A stretch of 64,000 nt of DNA from positions 1 through 64,000 of the forward strand of contig JADNRY010000211.1 of NCBI GenBank assembly GCA_015501585.1. The letters are read 5' to 3'. The notes beneath the pieces are model-generated. The model did not search any database, was not told the origin of the DNA, and worked only from the letters and a program-made list of their open reading frames with translations. Shown in pieces: positions 33,079 to 44,395 of this stretch. How positions within the stretch are numbered: position 1 is the first letter of the stretch; the number at the start of each line of letters is the position of its first letter. The stretch is from Rhodocollybia butyracea. Lineage: Eukaryota > Basidiomycota > Agaricomycetes > Agaricales > Omphalotaceae. The position numbers and the translations under genes are program-made.

Positions 33079-35993
33079 TCACTCCTTCCCAATCATCCCA
33101 GTCCAATCATACTTATCATACCACCCCTTCCACCCCCCAACCCGGTCCTTATCCCTTGTCCCTCCTAATATCTTCCTAGGTCTCCTCCATCTCCTCGGTT
33201 CAAGCCCAAGAACGTTTCCGATGATCTCTGCTGCAAAGTACCTATTGAAGAAACAAACAATGAATAAACACCATCAGTATACCACGACGACGCAGATACG
33301 GCTCACAACGATCGCAACGGAAGACAGAAAAAAACCCACCTCGAAAACTCCCCACCGCCCTTCTCGCCCGTCCCCTCCATCCCTAGCACATCCTCCTCTT
33401 CATCACCCATCCCATACCCAACCTTCCCCTTCCCACCTTTCCCGCCTCCAATACCATCGCCCTCGCTCTCAATAACATGCCCGTACCCTTTCTCCCCCTT
33501 ATAATCAAATTGGACCATGAAATACGGCAAATTCGGGACCATCGATCGGCGGAACCCGCCGGGGCGGGAGGAAAAATCAATGAGTTTGCGGTGGGTGGAC
33601 CATTCGGAGCCGGAGGAGAGGATGGATTCCTGAATGAAGGTGCATTTTAGTATACATGTAGCATGCGTATTAGATATTAGAAGCTGGCGGCCGTTATCCG
33701 CATCTAACCAAGAAACAGAGAAACAAAGAAAAACAAAGAAACAGAAATCCAGCATAGTTACACCGACACTAACCTTGAAATACCCTCCCAGTTCCTCCCA
33801 CGTCTCCCATTCAACAGGTACACATTCGATATACGAGTGCCGCTGCCCTTTCATCGATCCCGGTGTGACAGTCTCGTAGAAGACTGCGCGTTTTGGTGGG
33901 TCTTGTGCGGCGAACATCTGCATGAGGGTTTTCATGAAGTTCTGTGAGAGGAGAGTAAAAGGCAATGTTATTAGTATTAAATTGAAGTGACAGAAAGGAG
34001 TAAACCGACAAAGGACGAAAGAGGACGAAGGAGCAGTTACACACCTTGACTTCCTCCCAGACATCATCGTCTCCCTCCAACATGGACAGACAATGCTGTA
34101 TAGGCACGATCAGACAGTGTCCAGGAACGAGCTCCTCGTGCGTTGTGCAGGAGAGGTATACGCGGGTGCCGAGTGCGATTATTGGGGCTCGGGGTGGAAG
34201 TTCGTCTGCGTCGGGAGCTGTGGGGATAGATATAAGCAGATGGTTAGATGCGAAACAAAGTGAAGGGAGAGCAAAAAAAGGGTCGGAGAAACGAAATGTT
34301 CTAGGAGATATGGGTAGGGGATATGGGTAGGGGATGGGCATGGTATATAGATGAAAAAGAATCACCGGAGCTCGTGCTGCTGAAGCAGAAATCACAGTTT
34401 GCGAGTGCTTGTTGGGTTCGTTTGTAGTCTACACCCGAGAAACGAATTAGGTTTGATAATTGAGAAAGGATTAGGGAGCGAGAGACGGAGCACACACCAT
34501 GGATAGCAAACTGCCTTTTAATGGCGTCTGAACGCAATTTTTGTCGTCCCAGTTTAGCGGCGTTATCGTCGATGTAGTCGAGGTCGTTCTGAAAAGTTAA
34601 CAAAATCAGTGCGGTGGAATTAGGAAGAAAGTACACTCACTTCAAACTTTCCATCTCCCATGATCGCTTTGGCGAGCGCCGTATCCTGGTCCTTCTGATC
34701 CGCCATCCCACCTCCGAACTTTTCTTGTCGGAGCATCTCAGTAAGCGTAGTGCTGTCATCGTCAGCATTGTACCGAACGAGCTCGTGCGTCTTGGGGTCG
34801 TGGGTCTCAAAGTGCTGTGAGGTGAAAGAGATTCGTTTAGCGCTAGACGCCCTTTGATAAATGATAATGAGCGTACGCACCTTTTCCCTCTTTCTGCGAT
34901 TTCCAGGCCCAGCCGCGTCATCGGCGTCATTTTGGCGAGCAGCAGAGCCTACGTCGTACAAGCGGCCTCTACCGTCTAGCGTTGGTAGTACTTCAACTTT
35001 GACATTGTTAGAGCTCGTTCCGTTAGCTAGACTTCGTGCGTCCTCGTATTCGCGCTCGAGTTGCTCGGCATTCGGCGCGTCCATGAGTTTGGCGCGAAGG
35101 ACTTTGGCTTGGAGCTTGTTGAGTGAGGACGGGGAAAGGGATCGCTGTGTGGATGATGATTTAGGCGGAGGGGTCATGACGGATGGGATGGGGGTATGAC
35201 TCTGTTGTAATGGAGAGCTGGCTTGAGAAGGAAGACGAAGAGAGTCCAGCCTGCGATTAACAGGTGGACCAGGTGTTGGAGGAGATGGAGTCGAAGGCGC
35301 ACTTCCACCTGGGCGACGGAAAGAGGAGCTTCTGCTTGAAGCATTGGAGAACATGAACCCTTTTTCTCCTCCGTTACCTGCAGATCGTTCCGGTTGGCGT
35401 CCTCTACGTCCTTCGCGTTGATCAAGAACTCTGCGTTCTTCCAGCGCTTCTTCCCAAGCTTCCATTGACCCAAATCGCTCAAGAGCAATTTCAAGGACAT
35501 CGCGGCCTTCTTCGTCTGCAGTTTCATAGACTCGTTTCAGACGAGTCATTCGCCATTGTGAGCCGGGACCGCCAGGAGTAAATGTTCGATTTGGAGGAGG
35601 TTCAGTAATATCATCGGTTTCCTGCTGTGTTTTCATCGCATTCTCCAATGCTGTCGTTTTTTCTATTTCCCTTGCTCTCTCAAGTTCCTTCTCTTTTCCT
35701 TTTCTCTGAACTTCGGTTCCGATATTGGAGAAAAAGTCTGATGATTCCGTGGTGGAAGAATCAGGTCCTAGCATCCATTCATCTCTCTTTATATTCGAGG
35801 AACTCGACGAAGCTGCAGCAGCTGGTTCGTGAATATCGTTGTCAACAGTCTTCTCGACCCACATATCGTCGTCGTCGTCGTCGGCCTCGATACGTTTCCG
35901 TTTAGGTTGCTTGTCTGAGCGGTCTTCATCGTGACGATGGCGTTTTTTACTCGACTTTTCCTTGTCGGATCGCTTATGCTTAGAAGATCCCAT
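33079..35993 (-). CDS. CWF19-like spliceosomal/debranching-associated protein (intact copy)
   Basis: It resembles CWF19L2/Cwf19, a late-spliceosome factor that in fission yeast works with the lariat-debranching machinery. The N-terminus is basic and low-complexity (MGSSKHKRSDKEKSSKKRHR; an acidic Asp run) and is followed by a long Ser/Pro-rich region. The CwfJ C-terminal regions 1 and 2 follow over several exons: ETHDPKTHELVRYNADDDST, DQKDQDTALAKAIMGDGKFE, DYKRTQQALANCDFCF, the HIT-like PGHCLIVPIQHCLSML, then DPPKRAVFYETV, HSYIECVPVEWETW, MVQFDYKGEKGYGHVIE and the last exon RRWRRPRKILGGT to WTGMIGKE. All splice junctions read through. It lies at the end of the second duplicated block and is the only undamaged copy among at least four. 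Confidence 0.87.
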
Positions 35994-36215
35994 GAAAGAA
36001 GGCGCAAATGGATGAAACTACGCGAGTAGAGCGTGAAGTGGAAAGAGTGAATAAGCGCCAGCCCAAGCGCGGATTCGGCTCCGGACCGGAAGCAAGCGCC
36101 CTACGTTTTAGCCGGAGGTCTGATTGGCATCGTTCTCAGCGACGTCAGTGCCGTCTTGCTTGTATTTCTTGCAGTGGCAGAGGTACCTGCATTGGTCAAC
36201 CTCTCATAACTCTTT

Positions 36216-36480
36216 TCAAGTAATATAATGATAAATCGATAACTGCTCAGGCTCCGAAGGGTTGCTTCGGGTATCATTCAATTTGTGCGATGCGTATGTC
36301 TGAATCAGTACTATTATCCAAGAAAGGAAGAGAGATAGAAACCTCCGCATGTAACTGGACTTTCGTAGTTGGAGCAGGTTCGAGTAGTATGAGCAATGCA
36401 ATGGCCGTTCGGTTGGCAAAATTAAATAACTTGGTGTCGAGTCACTTACGGGCACGATGAAGTAGGTACAGTTGATTGTT
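36216..36480. other. Short region with no recognised gene
   Basis: Between the CWF19-like promoter and the next CWF19 fragment. Nothing supported was seen. Confidence 0.4.
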
Positions 36481-36489
36481 CTCATTATA

Positions 36490-36910
36490 GATGATGAGCC
36501 ATATTATGAATTACAAAGCATGGGGATTAAGCTGGATGATGTGGGGGATAAGAGGAGGACATGCGGGGGATGGTGGATACCGCGGTGAAATCGATGGGGG
36601 GAAGAGGGGGGTTCTCGAGGTGGTTCTGCCAATACGCTCCGAGTTGTTGCGTGGATGCTGAGGATGTTTAATCTGCTGATGACGTTCGACAAGTACTTGC
36701 AGTAGAGACTATCACTGGGCTTGAACTAAGGTGGAGAGAACTAACGAGCAAGCTAGGGGTGAAACGAGTGGTACGACAAGTACGATTGGACCGGTATTGG
36801 GAACGAGGGAGGTATGCTTTCCCCCTGAAAATTTACAATATTTTTTCCGTTTTCCCGTCGCCACCGCTACTACTGTATATATTATGCACGCATCGATGGG
36901 TCTGCTGACC
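36490..36910 (+). pseudogene. Short dead fragment of the CWF19-like 3' region (copy 4)
   Basis: GGGGGTTCTCGAGGTGG (near 36,605) and the stretch near 36,760-36,880 (AGTACGATTGGAC, TTTTCCCGTCGCCACCGCT) match the end and 3' flank of the CWF19-like gene as seen at 28,400-28,720. Little coding sequence remains. Confidence 0.55.
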
Positions 36911-37149
36911 CAATTCAAACATTTAAAAACAAGGATAGTTTCCAGCCAAACCGCCGGTGCCCTGTTCAACGTCTTAGACCGCTTTGGGAGAAGCTCCTGA
37001 CTACGAGTAGTTCCTGCATTGTAACTCGCCAATGGAAAAAGTTCCCGCTGACTAGGACGGGGAACTGGGGATGACGGGGAACAACTATTTTTTTACATTG
37101 GGATAGGCTGATGAGAGACGTCACCCCCTGACTATGTAGGACGTAGAAC

Positions 37150-38740
37150 GTGCATATATGGCACCGATCCTTTCCTGTGCCACCATTCCTTGTGCTGTCT
37201 CTTTTGTCTACGTATAATTGATTAACTCATAAACTAAATGATTCTCGCTGAGTCAGCGCCACGTCGGCGGATGGACACTTTATTTTCAACTCGAACTTGA
37301 ATTTGATTGAGGGTAAGATCAAGGACGCCACTTGAACGCCACTGTAATAGGTTCTGCCATGAAGGATATGATACATCCCATTTAGGAAGAGTAGCTCACG
37401 TGTACTTTTTCTTCATGAGCCTTCCTTTGGGAACGACTGTTCTCGAAAATGCGCTGTGTTTCGAGAATAATTCAATGAATTCAATGTTCTTGACGGAATC
37501 ATAATGATTATCTGTGTGTCGGAGGATTTTACTGGTGGATTCTTTGTAGTGGGCTTACGCTGGACACGAACCTTCTCACCGGAATTATTCATTTCTTCAT
37601 TCTTACCAAAATTCCGGTCTAAACTCGGTTCCTTTCAAGTCGTGGCTTTGGCGGAAGCATCATGTATCATGCAAGGTAATTTTACGTCGAAGAGTTCGTA
37701 TGTTCAACAGCTTTTCCATTTTTCTTTTGAATCGTCGCAGACGCCGGTCTCAAAAATATTGAGCCGAGAATTGGGTTATAATTCATAGACCAATTTCGAG
37801 ACTCGAACACAGTCGTTCTAATTGGTTCAACTCCTCCCGTACTTCCCGTTGACGTTCACCGCCATAATCGTTTCTGCAATTCTTCCTGCAAAACATTCAT
37901 TCTAACCTCGTTCCCTTCACTTTGTGGCTTTCACGAAGGTACGTATCATAATCTCACATCGAAGAATTTGTATATTCAACAGCATTTCAATTCTTTTGTC
38001 GTACGAAGATCGAGGCTGGCATTTAAGATATTGAGCCAAGAATTGGGTTGTAATTCATCAAGGAAATTTCGAATACTCTCGAGACTCCTTAATGTTCTGA
38101 ACAATTTCATCCAAACAGTCCGAAATAATGAAATCTTTGATCCACCTCTGTACAAGGACCTTCCCCACCATTAATTGTTTCCCCATAATTCTTGCCAGCA
38201 TTTCCGGTCTAACCTGGTTCCTTCACCTTGGGGCTTTGACAGAGCCTCGAAGCGTCAAGCAAGGAATCACATTCAATAATTGGTATATTCGACAGCATTC
38301 CCATTTTTGAAATAATCATTAGTGACTGGTTTCGAAGATATTGGGCCAAGAATTTGGCTGTAATTTCTGATAGAAATTCAGCCACTGACATGGATTGTTG
38401 AATTCTAAGTTGACCACAAAGGACGGCGATAAGTATATACGACGGATGTCCCATGTTGGTTGATAACTGCAGCAACCCCCCTCCTGCCACTGTTTTGAAC
38501 ATAATCGCTGGAATGGCACATTCCCTGTGGATCCCTGCACACGGACACTTTCACCGCCATGATGTCTATTCTAACCTGGTTCCTTACACATTGCGGCTTT
38601 GACGAACGTACTATTGTCTCACATCGAAGAATGCGTATATTGAACAGAATTTCAATTCTTGTAAATTGTCGTACTAAGATCGTGGCTGGCTTTTAGAGTA
38701 TCGAGGCAGGAATTTCTCCCAAGACATTCAAGAATTTAGC
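37150..38740 (-). repeat. Inverted copy of R1 and of the hydrophobin-upstream repeat array
   Basis: R1 is present inverted at 37,150-37,345. From 37,380 to 38,740 the array units occur inverted relative to those at 22 and 31 kb (TTGGCGGAAGCATCATGTAT-type, TATTGAGCCAAGAATTGGG-type at about 37,760, 38,025 and 38,335). In this orientation the units point toward the plus-strand hydrophobin at 40886. Confidence 0.7.
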
Positions 38741-38889
38741 TGGAAATTATCCGCTTTGGGAGAAGCTCCTTGACTACGAGGAAGCTCCTGCATTGTGACT
38801 CACCGATGGGAAAAGTTCCTGCTGACTAGGACGGGGAACAAGTATTTTGTGCACTGGGATAGGCTAATGAAAGAAGTTGCCTTCTGAAA

Positions 38890-39000
38890 TCCTTTGTCTA
38901 CATATATTATCGTCGAGTCAGCGCCACGTCGGCGGAGGATCCTCCAAGCTGTCGGATGGCCACTTTTCAAACTTGAATTTGATCGGTCATGATAGGACGG
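38890..39000 (-). repeat. Dispersed repeat R1, inverted partial copy
   Basis: It shares GAGTCAGCGCCACGTCGGCGG and ACTTGAATTTGATCGG with the inverted copy at 37,240-37,310. Confidence 0.65.
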
Positions 39001-39002
39001 GT

Positions 39003-40174
39003 ACGGTTCCCGAGCAGGATCAGGTAGAAATCAAAAGTCTAGAGCTCAAGTATATACGCCGTCCGTCACACATTACATAAATTATAAGAAATTAGGTTTG
39101 CTTATCACCATGCCGCAATCCGGCTCTGGACTCGCCGCTTGCTACTTAGCTTTTCGGGTACACAGTCGTTAATATCCTTGTCTGAGCAATGGGATACTGG
39201 GGAATGACACCTTTTCATGCCAAAGAAGGAAGCCCCACTGCTCACTTCAATTGATCTCTCATTTTGGCACAAGAAGAGGAGCCCACCGATCCTGCCTGCA
39301 ACCTGAGCATGAGGATAGGTGATAGGCTAAGACTCACCCAATGATTAGTAGTATAAAGACAACAACCAAGATGACAACTCCAGTGTCACAGCCGAAGGCA
39401 ATACTACAGATGCTGAAATAAGTTGTGCTAGAAATCAGTCAGATAATTACTATTGAAGTACTAAGGCGAAAGTCACATAGCCCAAGCGGGGCCTTAATCA
39501 CTCCCTGGCATCAAGGCCATGATAAAGAGGGTCCTATAAACTAAAGAATCTCTAGTGATCGAGTTTGTAACACCTCTTGCAATGGGTCTTACCCCTGTCA
39601 TGTGGACTACTAGATATGTACCAATGTTTGATACCAATGATATATTGTGGTCGTTTAACACCAACTTTTCACAGACTTCGATGTTCATGATGGTCTTCCG
39701 AGTCAATAACTTGCCAATAACAATGCCAGAAACCCTCCAGGAGTGACCCCGACTCCCGCATCTGGATCCGCTTCGATGGGTGGTTCCAACCAAAGTCAAG
39801 GTAAGAACAGCAGTGTAGCTCTCAAAATATTAAGGATTGCCTCTGCCATGGCACTCAGCACATGATGTTGGTCTCTCCGCCGTAAACCTTTAATAGGGCG
39901 AGTCCTATATTATCTGATTGCACAGACAGTGATACTTTTGAAAGCCTCCCATTGCACCTGTTTGGCAGGCCAGCGCAAAGGTTGTGCAAAGGTGCCGCCC
40001 CGCTGAGTCTCCGCCATCCTCACTGACTATTCAAGGCGGGCGCCGAGCTTGAAGCCAGATTGCGGCATGGTTATAAACAAACCTAATTTCTTATAATTTA
40101 TGTAATTGTGACGGACGGCGTATATATTTGAGCTCTAGACTTTTGATTTCTACCTGATCCTGCTCGGGAACCGT
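39003..40174. mobile_element. Non-autonomous DNA transposon with ~115-bp terminal inverted repeats
   Basis: ACGGTTCCCGAGCAGGATCA at the left is found inverted at the right (to 40174), and the two ends match for about 115 bp with few differences. Flanks GGACGGGT (38995-39002) and AGACGGGT (40175-40182) look like an 8-bp target duplication with one mismatch. A 2-bp TA duplication (TA-CGGTT to AACCG-TA) is the alternative. Inside there are only short frames (39,494-39,799 minus; 39,555-39,746 plus) without recognisable domains. It sits between parts of the hydrophobin-upstream repeat array. Confidence 0.8.
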
Positions 40175-40319
40175 AGACGGGTCCCACGAATGGCCCACGG
40201 TCACGCCACAGCGAGAGAGGTAGACTGTAGTTCGGGGTGGGATAAATTGGAACGCAGATACATACAAAAGCTAATCTACTCCTTGTCACTCTCTTCCGTG
40301 TCACTGTGCGTGAAACGTC

Positions 40320-40790
40320 TTCAACACGTCATTACCTGATAGTAGGATATTGAAGCAGGCATTGAGTTGTAACTCATGGAAATAATTTTGAGCAATTTCG
40401 AGACTCTTGAATGTTCTGAGAAAAATTGTCCGAACTATCCAAAATAGTGGATTCTCCGCCCTCCCTCTTAACAAGGACACGTTCATCACCATTGTTCATT
40501 TCTCTGTAATGCTTGCCAAAATTTCCAGTCTAACCTCGGTTCGATGGTTCCTTGCAGCTTGTGGCTTTGACAGAGGCATCAAGCAAGGATATACATTGAA
40601 GAATTGGTATATTTGACAGCATTTCCATCTTTTAACTCGTCATGTACATCGGTGACTTGTTTCGAAGGTATTGAGCCAAGAATTGGGCTGTATATAATTA
40701 CTGAAATAATCACCATCCATCACATGCAACGTTGAATTCTTTGAATTTTTTGGACACAAAGGATGGTGATTTGTAACATAATACGTATGG
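40320..40790 (-). repeat. Hydrophobin-upstream repeat unit next to the 40.9-kb gene
   Basis: One inverted unit of the same array (ACTCTTGAATGTTCTGAG, CTTGTGGCTTTGACAGAGGC, TATTGAGCCAAGAATTGGGC) ends about 90 bp before the hydrophobin promoter. Confidence 0.7.
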
Positions 40791-40814
40791 TTCTCTAGCT
40801 CTATAGATTTCTAG

Positions 40815-40864
40815 TATAAAAGCTAGCCAGAATTCTCTATCCAAAGCATCGAACAACCATTCGA
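40815..40864 (+). promoter_or_regulatory. Hydrophobin core promoter (40.9-kb gene)
   Basis: TATAAAAG at 40815-40822 and ATCGAACAACCATTCGA at 40848-40864, a 50-bp span. The start codon follows 21 bp later. Confidence 0.75.
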
Positions 40865-40885
40865 CAAACAAACCAATCGAACACA

Positions 40886-41444
40886 ATGTTTTCTCGTATC
40901 TCCACTATTGCTTTCTACGGATTGTTTGCTTTCACTGCTCTTACTGCCGCCAGCCCGGGAGTTGCTAAACGAAACTACCCCGCCACCACCACGATCACGG
41001 TTACCGCTGTAAGATCCTCTCTCACCGCTTACCCTAGCTTGGCAAGCTCACAAGTGTTTTAGCCCGCCTCGACGAATACGATTCCTGCTAGTTCATGCTC
41101 CACAGGCCCAATCCAATGTTGTGCTTCGACTCAGAGTGTAAGAACATCATAGCATGCGCCATCAAATTTACTAACCAAAGTCTCATAGTTCAATGACTTG
41201 AACGAGTTGGAGCAAGCCGGCCTTGCTTTTCTCTACGGAATCAACATTGCTGTTGCGAGTGACCTCGATATCCTCCTTGGTCTTGTCTGCACCGACATTG
41301 TCGGCACTACCTGCAGTGCCCAAGCTGTCTGCTGTGAGAACAACTCTATCGTAAGATTTTCTTTGGTTGTAAGTAATACCATGAGGTCTAACTGTTCTCT
41401 AGAACTCGGTGGTCTCCATCGGGTGTATCCCCGTCTCCCTCTAA
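40886..41444 (+). CDS. Class I hydrophobin
   Basis: Four exons and roughly 133 residues. Exon 1: signal peptide [29 protein letters not shown], then a Thr-rich stretch. Exon 2 has CSTGPIQCC. Exon 3 has LLGLVCTDIVGTTC and AQAVCCENNSI. Exon 4 is NSVVSIGCIPVSL. The eight cysteines are complete, although the spacing between cysteines 4 and 5 (seven residues) is shorter than in its neighbours (ten). The start of exon 3 is also more divergent (FNDLNELEQAGLAF). Splice sites are GTAAGA/TTAG, GTAAGA/ATAG and GTAAGA/CTAG. It is expected to act outside the cell as a surface-active layer. Confidence 0.9.
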
Positions 41445-43740
41445 ACAAGATAATGACTTGTGGGAAGATTCACGGGTACTTATTTCCTTTGGTTATTCTG
41501 AATATGTATGTAGTGTACCGAGGTTCCGATAGGTCCTTCATCGTCACGCGGTCTTACATCTTTCCCAGTCCTCTCTGAGTCTATGTGTCAATTTCATTTC
41601 TGTATTTGATAGGTCCTTCATCCTTACGCTGAGGTTGCCTGATTTTTCTCTATCTTTGTGTACTTGGGATTTCAAATGTGATTCAAATTGTGTTCTTGTA
41701 TGTGTGCTATGATTGAAGGCAGATTCATCCATAACCACTGGTGGTTTGCTCCCTGGTTTGCCACCTCATTACTCGGAAATATTAAGGTCTCATTGCAGAC
41801 ACCGCGCAACATAGGCAATCATGATACACTGCCACAATGGTAGATTGACGGTAGGTTGGAGTGAGTAAGGCAAGAGATGTCGATTTCGACGAGCACTTGT
41901 AGGTCATTCGATAGCTTACGACTTGATTACTTTGGCAATAGATTATTTGTAATTATATAAATGGTATGAAGGCAGGAGACGTTGATTTCAACAAGAAGCA
42001 CTAGTAGGTTGTTCGACAGCTCGTCACTTTATTATCTAGGGAATGCTCCTGGTTAGTTGTATGAGCTGAGGGATGCTACGTCTACCGTCTTGTCGGGTCT
42101 TAAAAGAAGTCAAGATGCGGTGGCAGGCCTTGCAGTGATCGTTGCATTGGGCGGCGTTAATAATTACATTTGTAGTATGGAGGAGATAGTGGTGATTTCT
42201 ATCTGTTCATCCATCCTTGAGAGTGTCAAATGGTGTTGACTGAATATTATCAGCCGCCTCCGCATCGAATTTACAGGATAACTTACCAGTCGTTGTACTC
42301 TCTGTAAAAGAAAAACATCAAGATCCTCAAGTGTCATTGGGTCGTAATCCACCCTGTCAAGATAAAAAGTAGCTGAGCTTCATGATATCTGAGACTGACG
42401 TTGGTCAAAGCTGTCTATATCGCACTCTTTATGGAAATTAGCTGATGGACGGAAAGCTTTTTTGAGAACAAATGTAAATAAGTTTTTTTTATATGCGTGT
42501 ATTAAAATCAGTAGAGTAATCACAGACATATAAATATTGGTAACTCACCCTCAGAGTTGCACGAGCATACAATCGACTGAGGACAATGAAAGTAGGATCT
42601 AAATCTAAATCTTGAAAAACAGTAGTACTGCCACCCCGGCTTTTTCTTGAAGGAACAGCGCCAGTTAACCCATCTACCTACTTACCTTATGGACACTGGA
42701 CAGGTAGTCTCCTATAAGCAGACTCGTTATACACTGACGATCCATACGGATGAGTGTATATAGACAGGGGTATACAAAAGAACTCAGCCTAGAGCCAAAA
42801 CAGGACAAATACTTATACAGTCGTGCGCCGCGTCCACGTACACTGCAGACGCTAACTGAGTCGAGGGGTGGAATTTCTTTGCCTATGGCATGAGCCTCAA
42901 CAACTTGAACTGGAGGGTATGGGGAGAATGGCAGTCAAATCAGCTGAGGTCTGCCCTCGTCCTCGTTTTCCATTATGCTGGTTGTAGTTTGTATGATTAC
43001 AGTATACTGATAATGTCAGATGGGAACTTACGGCAGAGATTGCGGAGGATGATGCCCTTGGACTTGAGGTTGTGTAGGCAGTGAACGGAGTGGGAAGTTA
43101 AAGGTGGAGGGGACGGACAAGTATGATTGCCAGATGGCCCGCCTTTGCCCAAATCACGGTCTTTCGTCGCTACCCCTAGTGGAGTAAATGGTCTGTTGAC
43201 ACCAATGTATCTGGTGACTTAAATTCCAGAGAGTAATATAGTCAAAAACGCAAGGTGGACCACTGGAACCGTCTGAACCATATTTCAGCCTCGCTTCAGC
43301 ATCATTCGCGGCTTTGCCCCTCCTGACTAGGATCCCTTGTGGATTGAGATTCGCTTAGGAACCGATCTTTGCCCCCTTTCATCGAGAAGGAGACAGGCGA
43401 GCTGTGCCCAGTGTATTGTGGGTGGTGCCGATCCAGTGGCCGTGACAGTAGGTGACACCGGCGATATTGCGGCATGCTAATACTATCTCTCACGGTCCAC
43501 TTAAAGACTACCTATCGCTACTTATTTCACTACTGTTGCTCATTGAAGCAGCTTCAAGAGCATGTTGCTCATAACTATCGAAGGAAATAGGTGATATCTC
43601 TCGGCACAGTCCCGGCATACTCTAAATAATGATCGGGTGCTTTTTGCCAACCAGAGCTGTCAGATTCAGGCACCCCCCTGATTACTTTTGGATTACTTGT
43701 ACTTATCTCGCGTTTTAACTTTTCTTTGGTACAGCACGAA
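41445..43740. other. Hydrophobin 3' flank, then about 1.3 kb with no recognised gene
   Basis: The segments at 41,520-41,710 (GATAGGTCCTTCATC twice; TGATTTTTCTCTATCTTTGT) and 42,386-42,470 match, inverted, the 3' flank of hydrophobins A and B. The 42,500-43,740 part has only short frames and nothing I can identify. Confidence 0.5.
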
Positions 43741-43749
43741 CTGGCTACT

Positions 43750-44280
43750 GATTGTCGGCGCAGTGTCGCCGGATAGTGGCTTGACACTTCCAGCTTCAAT
43801 AACTCATTTGGATTTAGAATAACGACGCCACTGCAGCACCATATGAAGGATACTATCCAAGTTCGTCCTGCCAAGTCTAATCCAGGACCTCAAGTGCACT
43901 TTCGCTTATTTTCTTCTTTGGATGACATTTTCCAAAATACACCGTATCTCAAGGTGGTTCAATGCGAACTATATCTAGTCCTGGCGTACGTATCTCAATG
44001 GATTTTTTGGGATTTCTGCACGGCCTTTACACGTTCGCCGGGAGGTTCACTTCTACAATTCTTCCTGCCAAAGTCCAAACTTGGTTACTGTCTGGTGGCT
44101 TTGTCGGAGGCGTCCTGCAGCATGGAAGGCGGGACTCATGTACTTATTACATTGAAGTTTTTTTTTTTTGCATTCAACACCAGTTCGATTTGTTCGAAAT
44201 GTACCTCGATGTGAGTGCCACTGATATGAATCGTTCGGCCGAAAAATACAACACAGGTAAGGACATCGTGTTGTCATTGT
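43750..44280 (+). repeat. Shared upstream module of the plus-strand hydrophobins
   Basis: AACGACGCCACTGCAG (near 43,823), with the preceding GTGTCGCCGGATAGTGGCTT-type block, recurs near 47,405, 48,940 (ACACCACTGCAGG) and 61,692 (variant). Part of it (CAATTCTTCCTGCCAAAGTC, GTCGGAGGCGTC) also matches the array unit seen upstream of the other hydrophobins. Confidence 0.6.
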
Positions 44281-44324
44281 GATTTAGTATGAATTTTCTG
44301 ACCCTCAATCTCTCACATTCCAAG

Positions 44325-44374
44325 TATAAAAGCTGGCCACAAACCTCTTTCTTAAGTATCGAACAACCCTTCGA
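44325..44374 (+). promoter_or_regulatory. Hydrophobin core promoter (44.4-kb gene)
   Basis: TATAAAAG at 44325-44332 and ATCGAACAACCCTTCGA at 44358-44374, a 50-bp span. The start codon follows 21 bp later. Confidence 0.75.
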
Positions 44375-44395
44375 CGACTACAACACTTTAGCACA

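Noticed and set aside
39494..39799. 101-residue frame inside the 39.0-kb transposon
   Set aside because: No transposase motif and no acidic triad. It overlaps an opposite-strand frame and the codons look random.
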